Assembly: GCF_004216905.1 (NCBI RefSeq) | Contig: NZ_SGXJ01000010.1 | Coordinates: 62,001 to 126,000, forward strand | Length of the DNA stretch: 64,000 bases | Origin: Kribbella sp. VKM Ac-2569 | Lineage (GTDB): Bacteria; Actinomycetota; Actinomycetes; Propionibacteriales; Kribbellaceae | Direction: 5' to 3' | Shown here: piece by piece, positions 57,728-64,000 of the stretch | Layout of the letters: every line of letters starts with the position of its first letter | Numbering within the stretch: the first letter of the stretch is position 1 | Made by a program: the position numbers and the translations under genes | The notes under the pieces: generated by a model | Told to the model about the DNA's origin: nothing | Seen by the model: the letters and a program-made list of their open reading frames with translations, nothing else | Database searches by the model: none

Positions 57728-59113
57728 ATGAGGGCAGCCGACTTGCACGCCATCCCACTCTTCGCCGGGTTGACCGATGCGCAGCTGGACGAGCTGATCG
57801 ACGGCAGCACCGAGGTGTCGATCGAGCGCGGCGTCGACCTGTTCCACGAGGGCGAACCCGCCGACTTCTGGTGGGTGTTGGTCGACGGCGCGATCTCTTT
57901 GCACCGCAAGATCGGCCGCGAGGACACCGTGCTGGGCAAGATGGACGTCCCGGGCCGCTGGGCCGGCGGGTTCCGCGCGTGGGACGAGCACGGCCTGTAC
58001 CTCGCCAGCGGCCGCGGTCTGGCCGAAGGACGAGTACTGCGGGTGCCGGCCGATGTACTGCGGGAGCGGATCGACGACTGGTTCCCGCTCGCCGGGCACC
58101 TGATCAAGGGCGTGTACGGGACCGCACGGGCGATCGAGTCGACGGCCCGGCAGCGCGAGTCGCTGATCACGCTCGGCACGTTGGCGGCCGGGCTGGCGCA
58201 CGAGATCAACAACCCCGCCGCGGCCGCCGCACGCTCGGTCAGCGCACTCGACACCGCGTGCGTCACGCTGCTGTCGGCGCTGCGCGGGCTCGCGGAAGGC
58301 GAGGCAACGGCCGCGCAGTTCAGTGCGCTCGACGAGCTGCGGCTCGAGCTCGGCTTGGGTACGGCGGCGCCGGATCCGGTGGACCTCGCCGATCACGAGA
58401 ACACCATCGCGGACTGGCTCGACGACCACGGCGTCGACCGGTCGTGGTTCATCGCGCCCCCGCTCGCCGCGGCCGGCACGAGCGTGGACTGGTGCGAGCG
58501 CGCGGCGGGCGTACTAGGCGATGCGCTGGAGCCCGGCCTCGAATGGGTGGCCAGCACGTTGTCGGTCGCAACGCTGCTCAGCGAGGTGAAGGAGTCGACG
58601 CGGCGGATCACCGAGCTGGTGGCCGCGGTCCGCTCGTACTCGCAGATGGACCGCGGCTCGATCCAGACGATCGACGTCACCGAGGGCATCGAGAGCACGC
58701 TCGTGATGCTCGGGCACAAGCTCCGCGACGGCGTCGAAGTGGTTCGCGCGTACGGCGCCGGCGTACCCCGGATCGATGCGTACGCCGGCGAACTCAACCA
58801 GGTGTGGACCAACCTGATCGACAACGCGGTCGACGCGATGGAAGGCGCCGGCACGTTGCGGATCACGACCCGAACCGACGGCGACCGGATCGTGGTCGAG
58901 TTCACCGACACCGGTCCCGGGATGCCGCCGGAGGTCGCGGCCCGCGCGTTCGAGCCGTTCTACACGACCAAGGACGTCGGCAAGGGCACCGGTCTGGGCC
59001 TCGACATCGCGCAACGGATCGTCGCCGAACACCACGGCGGCACGATCGGCATCACGTCCCGCCCAGGCGAGACCACGGTCCAGGTCCGACTACCGCACCA
59101 ACCGCCAAGCTGA
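57728..59113 (+). CDS. Sensor histidine kinase with cyclic-nucleotide-binding domain
   Basis: A 461-aa soluble kinase. Residues about 1-125 are a cyclic-nucleotide-binding domain (IPLFAGLTDAQLDELIDGSTEVSIERGVDLFHEGEPADFWWVLVDGAISL). The phosphoacceptor His lies in TLGTLAAGLAHEINNPAAAAARS, and the HATPase motifs in LNQVWTNLIDNAVDAM, EFTDTGPGMPPE and TKDVGKGTGLGLDIAQRIVAEHHGG. No transmembrane helix. It likely phosphorylates the receiver-flavoprotein encoded just before it. ATG 57728 follows a TGATGA spacer; an earlier in-frame ATG would overlap the upstream gene. Confidence 0.9.
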   Translation: MRAADLHAIPLFAGLTDAQLDELIDGSTEVSIERGVDLFHEGEPADFWWVLVDGAISLHRKIGREDTVLGKMDVPGRWAGGFRAWDEHGLYLASGRGLAEGRVLRVPADVLRERIDDWFPLAGHLIKGVYGTARAIESTARQRESLITLGTLAAGLAHEINNPAAAAARSVSALDTACVTLLSALRGLAEGEATAAQFSALDELRLELGLGTAAPDPVDLADHENTIADWLDDHGVDRSWFIAPPLAAAGTSVDWCERAAGVLGDALEPGLEWVASTLSVATLLSEVKESTRRITELVAAVRSYSQMDRGSIQTIDVTEGIESTLVMLGHKLRDGVEVVRAYGAGVPRIDAYAGELNQVWTNLIDNAVDAMEGAGTLRITTRTDGDRIVVEFTDTGPGMPPEVAARAFEPFYTTKDVGKGTGLGLDIAQRIVAEHHGGTIGITSRPGETTVQVRLPHQPPS

Positions 59114-59115
59114 GA

Positions 59116-59700
59116 TCAGGTGTCGTGTTCGAGGATGCGGACGCGGGGCACCTTCAGGAGCTTGCGTGCCTTGGTGGTCCAGTCGGAGCACACGAACGAT
59201 GCTGCGGTCTCCGGCCAGGCGACCACCACGACCTCTTGGCTCTTGGTGGTCTTCACCATCTGCATCAGCGCCAGCAGCACCTCGCCGTGCGTGATGGAGA
59301 CGTGCACCGGGTAGCCGCTCGCCGCCCGGAGCTGCCGGGAGCTGTGCTCGATCACTGAGGCGAGATCGACGGCCGGGTCGGCGAGGGTCGCCGTCGGTGT
59401 TCCGCCCTGTGTTCCACGCTGTGTTCGACTCTGCGCTCGGTCAACTGTTGCCGGCGGGCTGATGCGCGCCGACGCCACTGTCGCCGAGCCGACCACGGAC
59501 GCCGCACCGGTTAGGCCGGCCACGTCCGCGAACGTCGATCCCAGCAACGCCATCGGACCGCCGAACCCGCTCTCCGGATGACTGGAGACCAGCAGGTGGT
59601 AGTCCACGGTGTCTTCGAGCCTTGCATGCAGGGCGGCAACGCGGCGCGCGTCGCCCTCGCTCATCTCCCGCTCGATGAGCACCACCACGTCGTACGTCAT
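59116..59700 (-). CDS. Hypothetical alpha/beta protein with low-complexity insert
   Basis: A 194-aa protein not confidently recognised. N-terminal TYDVVVLIEREMSEGDARRVAALHARLEDTVDYHLLVSS and C-terminal VSITHGEVLLALMQMVKTTKSQEVVVVAWPETAASFVCSDWTTKARKLLKVPRVRILEHDT give a Rossmann-like, universal-stress-protein-like impression. Between them, residues about 60-110 hold a repetitive QSRTQRGTQGGTPTAT stretch. ATG 59700 is preferred to 59721 by the start of the first strand. It converges on the histidine kinase gene with 2 bp between stops. Confidence 0.65.
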   Translation of the reverse strand: MTYDVVVLIEREMSEGDARRVAALHARLEDTVDYHLLVSSHPESGFGGPMALLGSTFADVAGLTGAASVVGSATVASARISPPATVDRAQSRTQRGTQGGTPTATLADPAVDLASVIEHSSRQLRAASGYPVHVSITHGEVLLALMQMVKTTKSQEVVVVAWPETAASFVCSDWTTKARKLLKVPRVRILEHDT

Positions 59701-59826
59701 TCGTGGCTCCCTTCGCGTCAATTCCGTTGTACTCCTGCCGGGGACCGGTCCAAAGCACCAGCCCCACGTCCGTCACGGAATTGTCAATTTCTTCTCAGGC
59801 TCCTGCCAGACACGCCCGACCGCAGG

Positions 59827-62409
59827 TCATGAAGCAGGGGAGCTTGCCCCGAGGCTGGCACGAGCGCGGGTGTCGGGGGCCAGGCTCGACAGCAGGTACG
59901 GCGCGTCGATGAGCGACAGGCTCGCGCCGTCGAGGAGACGCGGATGCAGCGCGTACACTTCCGCACCCGCGCGCGGCGTGATGTCACCGGTCAGAACCGC
60001 GACGAAATCGGCGCGTTTCACCGCGTCCTCGTCCCAGCTCCGGTCCGGCTCCAACCGCGCGACGACCCGCCGCACGAACGTCGCCAACTCCTCGGCCGGG
60101 TCACGGACGTAGCCGACGACCGACCCGTCGGCGCACCGGACCGCGATCTCGTCGGACCGGGCCGCCGCGTGCCAGCAGCAGATCTCCCACAGGCTCACCC
60201 GGTCGCCGGACCCGTGCACCTCTTCCAGCGTCGCCGCCATCAGCCCGAGATGACCGCCGTACCTCGCGATGTTGTGACCGTATCCGGCCGCGCCTAGGTT
60301 CACGTCGTACCAGCGCAACTCCTTGGTCTGCAGGTCGACGCCGAACGGCATCAGGATCTTCGCCGGCCCGGCTAGGTCGAAGCGGTCCTCGACCGCCGCC
60401 GGATCGAACAGCCCGTTCGGTTGCCGCAGCACGCCCACGAAGCCGCGCTCCAGCTCGTCGAACGGTACGTCGTTGTAGCTGAACACCACTGGCAGCAGAT
60501 AGCGACCGCCGACGCGGCGCACCGCCCGCAGATCGATGTCCACGAACTCCGTCGAGCCGTCGGGGCCCGGCGCGGACGTCAGATCGCCGGAATGCACCAG
60601 CGCGTCCTGGTCGAACCGCAGCCGGGTGTAGTCGCACAGCCCGACGAAGGCCCACTCTTCGTCGAACACCGCCACGGACAGGTCGAGATCGATCCGCTGC
60701 CCTCGCGGCTCGACCCAGTGCAGGAACAGCCGCAGCAGCTCGTCCTGCGGGATCGGCACCGCACTGCCCCGCGTCATCCGCAGCAGGCTCGACGACGCGT
60801 TCCGCTCCGAGCCGGGCGCGGCCATCCGGGACAGCTCCTCGTCCAGGAACACCCGCCGCCAGCGCGGCAATCCCGTTGCCCGGCGCAACATTTCTCCGGT
60901 CAGTACGCCGGACAGCTCGACGGCGAGCGCACTGGGCAACGGCTCCCGGTCGTCGACCGACGTCCAGATCCGGGCGGTCCCGCCGCGCGGGAAGAACAGC
61001 CGCAGATCGCCAGGCGGCGTGCGGACCTGGCCGAGGGCGGCCGTGATGACGGCCGGAGAGACGTCCGACACCGCGGTCGTCACGGCGTCGACGAGCTCCG
61101 CGTGCTGATCCGGCGGGAGCGCACGCGCCAGCTGAACAAGACGGCGTACCAACTCGCCGGGACGCTGCCGCAGCAGGTCGAGCGCCTGCTCCGGGCGCCC
61201 CTGCGTGAAGGCGCCTTCGACGCGCGAGCTGAAAGTGCTCATCACTAGCCGCCCGCTGTCCACCCGCACCAGCGGATGCCGCGAAACCTCGCCCGCCACT
61301 GCCCGTCCGGCCGGCGTGCCAAGATCCAGATCGGTACGGCGGAGGACCGCGAACGCCAGCGCGGCGACCGGGAAGCGGGTGGCGAACTCGAACGGATGCA
61401 GGTTCTCCCCGATCCGTTTCCACGCACGCTCGTGGCGCAGCATGTCCTCCACCAGGGTCTCGACCGGCAGCCGGTCGAGACGCTCCAGCACCAGCCGTCG
61501 AGTTGCCCGCGACAACGACTTCCGCCGGGCCGACGGCGTCCGCAGTCCGGGGTCCGCGTCCATCAAGGCGTAGACCAGCCGCAGTACGTCGGTGGCGGTG
61601 TCGGCGCGATCGATCAGCTCGGGATCGTCGGCGAGGAAGTGCGCGATGACCAGCGCACGGGTCTCGCGGACCGGGATGTCAGCGGGGATCCAGGCCGAAC
61701 TCGCGCCGTTGAGCAGCACCTGCAGGTCCGCGCGGTCCGCGGCGGACAAGGGTGCGCGCCGCGCCAGCAGGGCACCGACGGTCTGGCGGACCGAGTCGGC
61801 CGTTGCCAGCGAGAGCAGTCGCAGGCGATCCGAACGGACATGCGCCTGCGGCTCCTCGACCGGCGACGGTTTGAGGAACGGATCCTTCGGGTCGATGCGC
61901 CGCAGACACAGCGGACAGGCGCTGAGATCGGTGCCGTCCCAGCACGTGCGGCAGACCAGGTGCGCGCACGGGGAGACCGCGTGCACGGAGGTCGTGTCGC
62001 CGCAGAGCACGCACGGCTGCTCGGGCTCCTGCAGCAGGCGGGCGAAGACGCGGTTCACGTAGAAGGTCTCGGTGTTTCCCGGCACGCTCTCCGGGAAGCC
62101 CCGGAACAACGGCGTGTGCTTGGCGTCGAACCCGGACTCGGCGTCGAGCAGGTCGAGCAGCGCACTGCCGAAACCGGCCAGCGCGGGCGCCGACAGGGCG
62201 GCGCAATGCCGGTACAGACCGACCGAGAGCAGGAGACCGCGCTGGATCAGGTCCGCCTGGAGCGCGGACAGGCCCGCCTGGATCGTGAGCGGTCGGCGCA
62301 GCCACTGCCAGGCGGAGCGACGTACCGGTGGGGTGAGGGCGGTGGCGTCGACGAGCCGGCGGCGGCGCAGCAGGACAGCAGCTTGCGGATCCGCTGGTTG
62401 GCCCGGCAT
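59827..62409 (-). CDS. MXAN_6230/SCO0854-type RING-finger protein
   Basis: An 860-aa protein. A RING-like zinc finger near residues 135-170 (CVLCGDTTSVHAVSPCAHLVCRTCWDGTDLSACPLC) has the full Cys3-His-Cys4-type ligand set. Around it is a long helical region and a C-terminal TerD-like beta part (RIDLDLSVAVFDEEWAFVGLCDYTRL, HSGDLTSAPGPDGSTEFVDIDL, YLLPVVFSYNDVPFDELERGFVGVL, PAKILMPFGVDLQTKELRWYDVNLG). This matches a family linked by published context to TerD (tellurium-resistance/stress) proteins. ATG 62409 is preferred over an earlier in-frame start because it begins at the conserved helix. Exact role unknown. Confidence 0.85.
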   Translation of the reverse strand: MPGQPADPQAAVLLRRRRLVDATALTPPVRRSAWQWLRRPLTIQAGLSALQADLIQRGLLLSVGLYRHCAALSAPALAGFGSALLDLLDAESGFDAKHTPLFRGFPESVPGNTETFYVNRVFARLLQEPEQPCVLCGDTTSVHAVSPCAHLVCRTCWDGTDLSACPLCLRRIDPKDPFLKPSPVEEPQAHVRSDRLRLLSLATADSVRQTVGALLARRAPLSAADRADLQVLLNGASSAWIPADIPVRETRALVIAHFLADDPELIDRADTATDVLRLVYALMDADPGLRTPSARRKSLSRATRRLVLERLDRLPVETLVEDMLRHERAWKRIGENLHPFEFATRFPVAALAFAVLRRTDLDLGTPAGRAVAGEVSRHPLVRVDSGRLVMSTFSSRVEGAFTQGRPEQALDLLRQRPGELVRRLVQLARALPPDQHAELVDAVTTAVSDVSPAVITAALGQVRTPPGDLRLFFPRGGTARIWTSVDDREPLPSALAVELSGVLTGEMLRRATGLPRWRRVFLDEELSRMAAPGSERNASSSLLRMTRGSAVPIPQDELLRLFLHWVEPRGQRIDLDLSVAVFDEEWAFVGLCDYTRLRFDQDALVHSGDLTSAPGPDGSTEFVDIDLRAVRRVGGRYLLPVVFSYNDVPFDELERGFVGVLRQPNGLFDPAAVEDRFDLAGPAKILMPFGVDLQTKELRWYDVNLGAAGYGHNIARYGGHLGLMAATLEEVHGSGDRVSLWEICCWHAAARSDEIAVRCADGSVVGYVRDPAEELATFVRRVVARLEPDRSWDEDAVKRADFVAVLTGDITPRAGAEVYALHPRLLDGASLSLIDAPYLLSSLAPDTRARASLGASSPAS

Positions 62410-62584
62410 GCCGTCTCCCCACTGACGTCCTTCACTTACGAGGGCGCCAGGGGCGGAGAGCGGACGCGCTACTTGGCCTGGTGAAGGAGAAGGAAGCACG
62501 TCCAGGAGCCGCCCCTGGCACTGAGAACGCTACCGGGCGCCACCGACAGTTTCCGGCCGACCGCAGAGGGGCTGAAAAGAAGAG
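62410..62584. other. Upstream region of the RING gene
   Basis: A 175-bp non-coding stretch between the RING gene start and the terminator at 62585. It presumably contains the RING gene promoter on the minus strand; I see no clear -10/-35 pair. Confidence 0.35.
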
Positions 62585-62632
62585 CTCCGGTAGCAAGGTC
62601 GGGGCCGCCCCGCCCAGACCTCGCTACCGGAG
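62585..62632 (-). terminator. Intrinsic terminator of the small-peptide transcript
   Basis: Two 16-nt arms (62585-62600 and 62617-62632) match at 15 positions, with the one mismatch a possible G-U pair. On the minus strand the stem is followed by CTCTTCTTTTC, a U-rich tail. It lies 85 bp beyond the second peptide gene. Confidence 0.75.
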
Positions 62633-62716
62633 ATCTCCAGAGTAGAACGTTCACCCAAATCGCGCGCCACCGGGTCCCCGATTCGTTGCCGAACTGGCAC
62701 TGATGCGCCGCGCCGA

Positions 62717-62785
62717 TCACCCTCGGCAGGCGCCATGCCACGGATAGTAATTGGCATAGTCCGTGGATAATCCCGGTGCGGTCAT
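62717..62785 (-). CDS. Tiny aromatic peptide gene, 22 aa (putative)
   Basis: A 22-codon frame starting MTAPGLSTDYANYYPWHG and ending ACRG. A GCGGGAG ribosome site lies 8 nt before the ATG, unusually good for such a small frame. The peptide has Tyr, Tyr, Tyr, Trp and His in a short run and one Cys. It is 73 bp after the repeat peptide gene on the same strand and before a terminator, so both could be one transcript. Function unknown; a bioactive peptide or precursor is a guess. The frame also continues open upstream through the repeat gene's other frame, so a chance ORF is possible. Confidence 0.4.
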   Translation of the reverse strand: MTAPGLSTDYANYYPWHGACRG

Positions 62786-62858
62786 TTGTCGAACTCCCGC
62801 GTTTAAGCGGTGAACGATTTCTGTGGAATGTAAGAAAAAGGTAAAGAAATACCGCTCG

Positions 62859-62966
62859 TCACCAGTCGTTGCCGCCACCGGTGAACCAGTCATTGCCACC
62901 GGTGAACCAGTCGTTACCGCCGAGGCCGTCGGTGCCGGTACGGACGGGGAGCGCTGAGATCTGCAT
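62859..62966 (-). CDS. Small peptide gene with GGNDWFT repeats, 35 aa (putative)
   Basis: A 35-codon frame. Residues 1-14 (MQISALPVRTGTDG) look like a leader; residues 15-35 consist of three units of a seven-residue motif, GGNDWFT, GGNDWFT and GGGNDW, ending at the stop. An AAGGG ribosome site lies 9 nt before the ATG. The repeats are kept in frame by synonymous changes (AAC/AAT, GGT/GGC), which supports selection on the protein. The short length, leader-like start and aromatic repeats recall RiPP precursors; the GGxND pattern also recalls calcium-binding RTX repeats. No modifying enzyme is visible in the window. Confidence 0.6.
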   Translation of the reverse strand: MQISALPVRTGTDGLGGNDWFTGGNDWFTGGGNDW

Positions 62967-63090
62967 GATTTTCGACCCTTCTTGGTGCTGACCAACTGGT
63001 GGAATGGCCCGGGCATCCGGGTGACCTGACGTGAACAGGTCGTTACTATGAACGCATAACCGCTCAGATCGACCGCATGTGAGGCTGACG
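62967..63090. other. Divergent promoter region of peptide and cyclase genes
   Basis: A 124-bp gap between the peptide gene (minus) and the diguanylate cyclase gene (plus). It holds a plus-strand promoter, GTGACC (63021-63026), 17 nt, TACTAT (63044-63049), and the dyad GACCTG-N7-CAGGTC (63023-63041) lying between the two boxes. The minus-strand promoter is not obvious. Confidence 0.5.
63021..63049 (+). promoter_or_regulatory. Promoter with embedded operator for the diguanylate cyclase
   Basis: GTGACC, 17 nt, TACTAT, with the perfect dyad GACCTG-N7-CAGGTC at 63023-63041 covering the -35 box and spacer. Spacing is ideal for a vegetative-type promoter; the dyad suggests repression. Confidence 0.5.
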
Positions 63091-64000
63091 ATGATTCTGA
63101 TCGGTCGGAGCAGCTGGGTGCTACCTCGGCAATGGAAGCTCTGGTCGTTGCCGAGGACCGCGTTGGCTTATGTGCTCGCGATTGATTTGATTGCGCTGAC
63201 GATTACCACACTCGCGGTCCGGAGCACGCTGAGCGGCCCGAATTCGGGGGTCCGGCATTCGGAGTGGGTGGCCTTCGCCGTACTGGCCGTGGCGTCGACC
63301 ATGCACCTGGAGTTTGCCCGCGGAATCGAGCGCCGACGCGAGCTGGCGGCCAACACCTCGCCGCACACCAACCTGAAGTGCCTGTGGATCTTCGCGGCCC
63401 TGCTGTTGCTCCCGCTGTCGCTGGTCGTCCCGCTGGTCGTGCTGGCCTACACCTACTCCTGGTTCCGCGTATACGGCCGGACCGTCGCGCACCGCAAGGT
63501 CTTCTCTACCGCGACGTACGTCCTGGCCAGCGCCGCGGCGGCCGCCGTACTGCGTGCAGGTGGTCTGCTGGACGCTCCGCGCGTCCCTACCGGTTTCTGG
63601 ACGCTGCTGGTCGTTCTGGCCGCGGCCGCGACCTGGTGGCTGGTGAACTACGCACTGGTGATCGGAGCGATCCTGCTCTCCACCCCGGACGCCACTGCGC
63701 GTGACGCGCTCGGTGAGCTGTCGGACCAGATCGTCGTGTGCGCCGGGCTCGGTCTGGGCGTAGCGATCGCTGCGGTGCAGACGTCGTACCCCTGGGTCGT
63801 TCCTGTGCTCATGGTGACGGTGCTGGCGCTGCACAGGGACCTGCTGCTCCCGCAGTACCAGCGGGCCGCCGGCATCGACTCCACGACCGGTCTGGCCACT
63901 TCGTCGTACTGGGCGAGCGCAGTGCCCGCAGAGCTCGCTCGTGCGGACACGCTGCGCAGCACGGTCGGTCTGCTGATGCTGGACCTGGACAGGTTCAAGG
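63091..64000 (+). CDS. Membrane diguanylate cyclase (GGDEF), 3' end missing
   Basis: At least 303 residues; no stop before the window end. The N-terminal 235 residues hold about six membrane helices (ALAYVLAIDLIALTITTLAV, WVAFAVLAVASTMHL, CLWIFAALLLLPLSLVVPLVVLAYTY, FWTLLVVLAAAATWWLVNYALVIGAIL, VVCAGLGLGVAIAAVQ, WVVPVLMVTVLAL). The GGDEF domain then begins DSTTGLATSSYWASAVPAELARADTLRSTVGLLMLDLDRFK, the start of the family, so c-di-GMP synthesis is expected. The GGDEF loop itself lies outside the window. ATG 63091 has a modest GAGGCTGACG upstream site. Confidence 0.85.
   Translation, partial: MILIGRSSWVLPRQWKLWSLPRTALAYVLAIDLIALTITTLAVRSTLSGPNSGVRHSEWVAFAVLAVASTMHLEFARGIERRRELAANTSPHTNLKCLWIFAALLLLPLSLVVPLVVLAYTYSWFRVYGRTVAHRKVFSTATYVLASAAAAAVLRAGGLLDAPRVPTGFWTLLVVLAAAATWWLVNYALVIGAILLSTPDATARDALGELSDQIVVCAGLGLGVAIAAVQTSYPWVVPVLMVTVLALHRDLLLPQYQRAAGIDSTTGLATSSYWASAVPAELARADTLRSTVGLLMLDLDRFK

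Noticed and set aside
56014..58266. Long minus-strand open frame opposite the receiver-flavoprotein and kinase genes
   Set aside because: The plus-strand proteins carry all the recognised motifs; the antisense frame shows only GC-driven codon bias.
62717..63016. A 99-codon minus-strand open frame covering both small-peptide genes
   Set aside because: In the region of the repeats it reads a different frame from the GGNDWFT peptide and gives low-complexity sequence; the two short frames with their own ribosome sites are better supported.

Overview
The window looks like chromosomal DNA of a high-GC filamentous actinobacterium. Kribbella or a close relative in Propionibacteriales is my best guess, inferred from very high G+C, heavy use of GTAC-containing codons, actinobacterial gene families (WYL regulators, EACC1-caspase, MXAN_6230/SCO0854 RING protein, SARP remnant) and several TANNNT boxes 6-8 nt before start codons (likely leaderless transcripts). 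No rRNA, tRNA, CRISPR or insertion sequence was found.

Layout. (1) 1-6612: a sugar or sugar-acid catabolic locus. A minus-strand operon of two hypothetical glycosyl hydrolases, a beta-hydroxyacid dehydrogenase and an ABC solute-binding lipoprotein (cut by the window start) diverges from a hydroxypyruvate-isomerase-like gene, with a GntR-type operator between. (2) 6680-17231: DHFR-like reductase, LysR/EamA pair, lipoprotein hydrolase, small membrane proteins, a NarL-type two-component system, and a WYL regulator divergent from an epoxide hydrolase. (3) 17230-22962: a membrane-anchored caspase with its EACC1 partner, duplicated Phd-type antitoxins with a RelE-like toxin, a CYTH protein and a decayed second toxin. 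(4) 23015-33872: a defence island with a GHKL-HEPN ATPase, a five-gene coupled operon (Z1 ATPase, PD-(D/E)XK, paraMORC-like GHKL ATPase, an unknown protein, DUF6339), Vsr endonuclease and a divergent, probably leaderless C5 DNA methyltransferase. (5) 34008-46333: aldo/keto reductases, LysR regulators, an IS1096/pRiA4b-ORF3 family protein, an McrB-N/DUF3883 protein, a broken SARP regulator, L,D-transpeptidase, NmrA and VOC proteins, a degenerate ECF sigma factor. (6) 46346-56008: an amide or peptide uptake and catabolism operon (solute-binding protein, two permeases, two ATPases, aldehyde dehydrogenase, SDR, amidase) divergent from its FadR-type GntR regulator, with a perfect palindromic operator in the gap. 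(7) 56062-62409: a receiver/thioredoxin-reductase-like fusion with a cyclic-nucleotide-binding histidine kinase, and a large RING-finger protein. (8) 62585-64000: two unannotated tiny peptide genes followed by a terminator, and a truncated membrane diguanylate cyclase.

The most interesting parts are the two small aromatic peptide genes at 62717-62966 (one built of GGNDWFT repeats), the transmembrane caspase-EACC1 pair, and the GHKL/Z1/methyltransferase island with its extra GHKL-HEPN gene. Assignments are from reading the sequence only; no database search was run.
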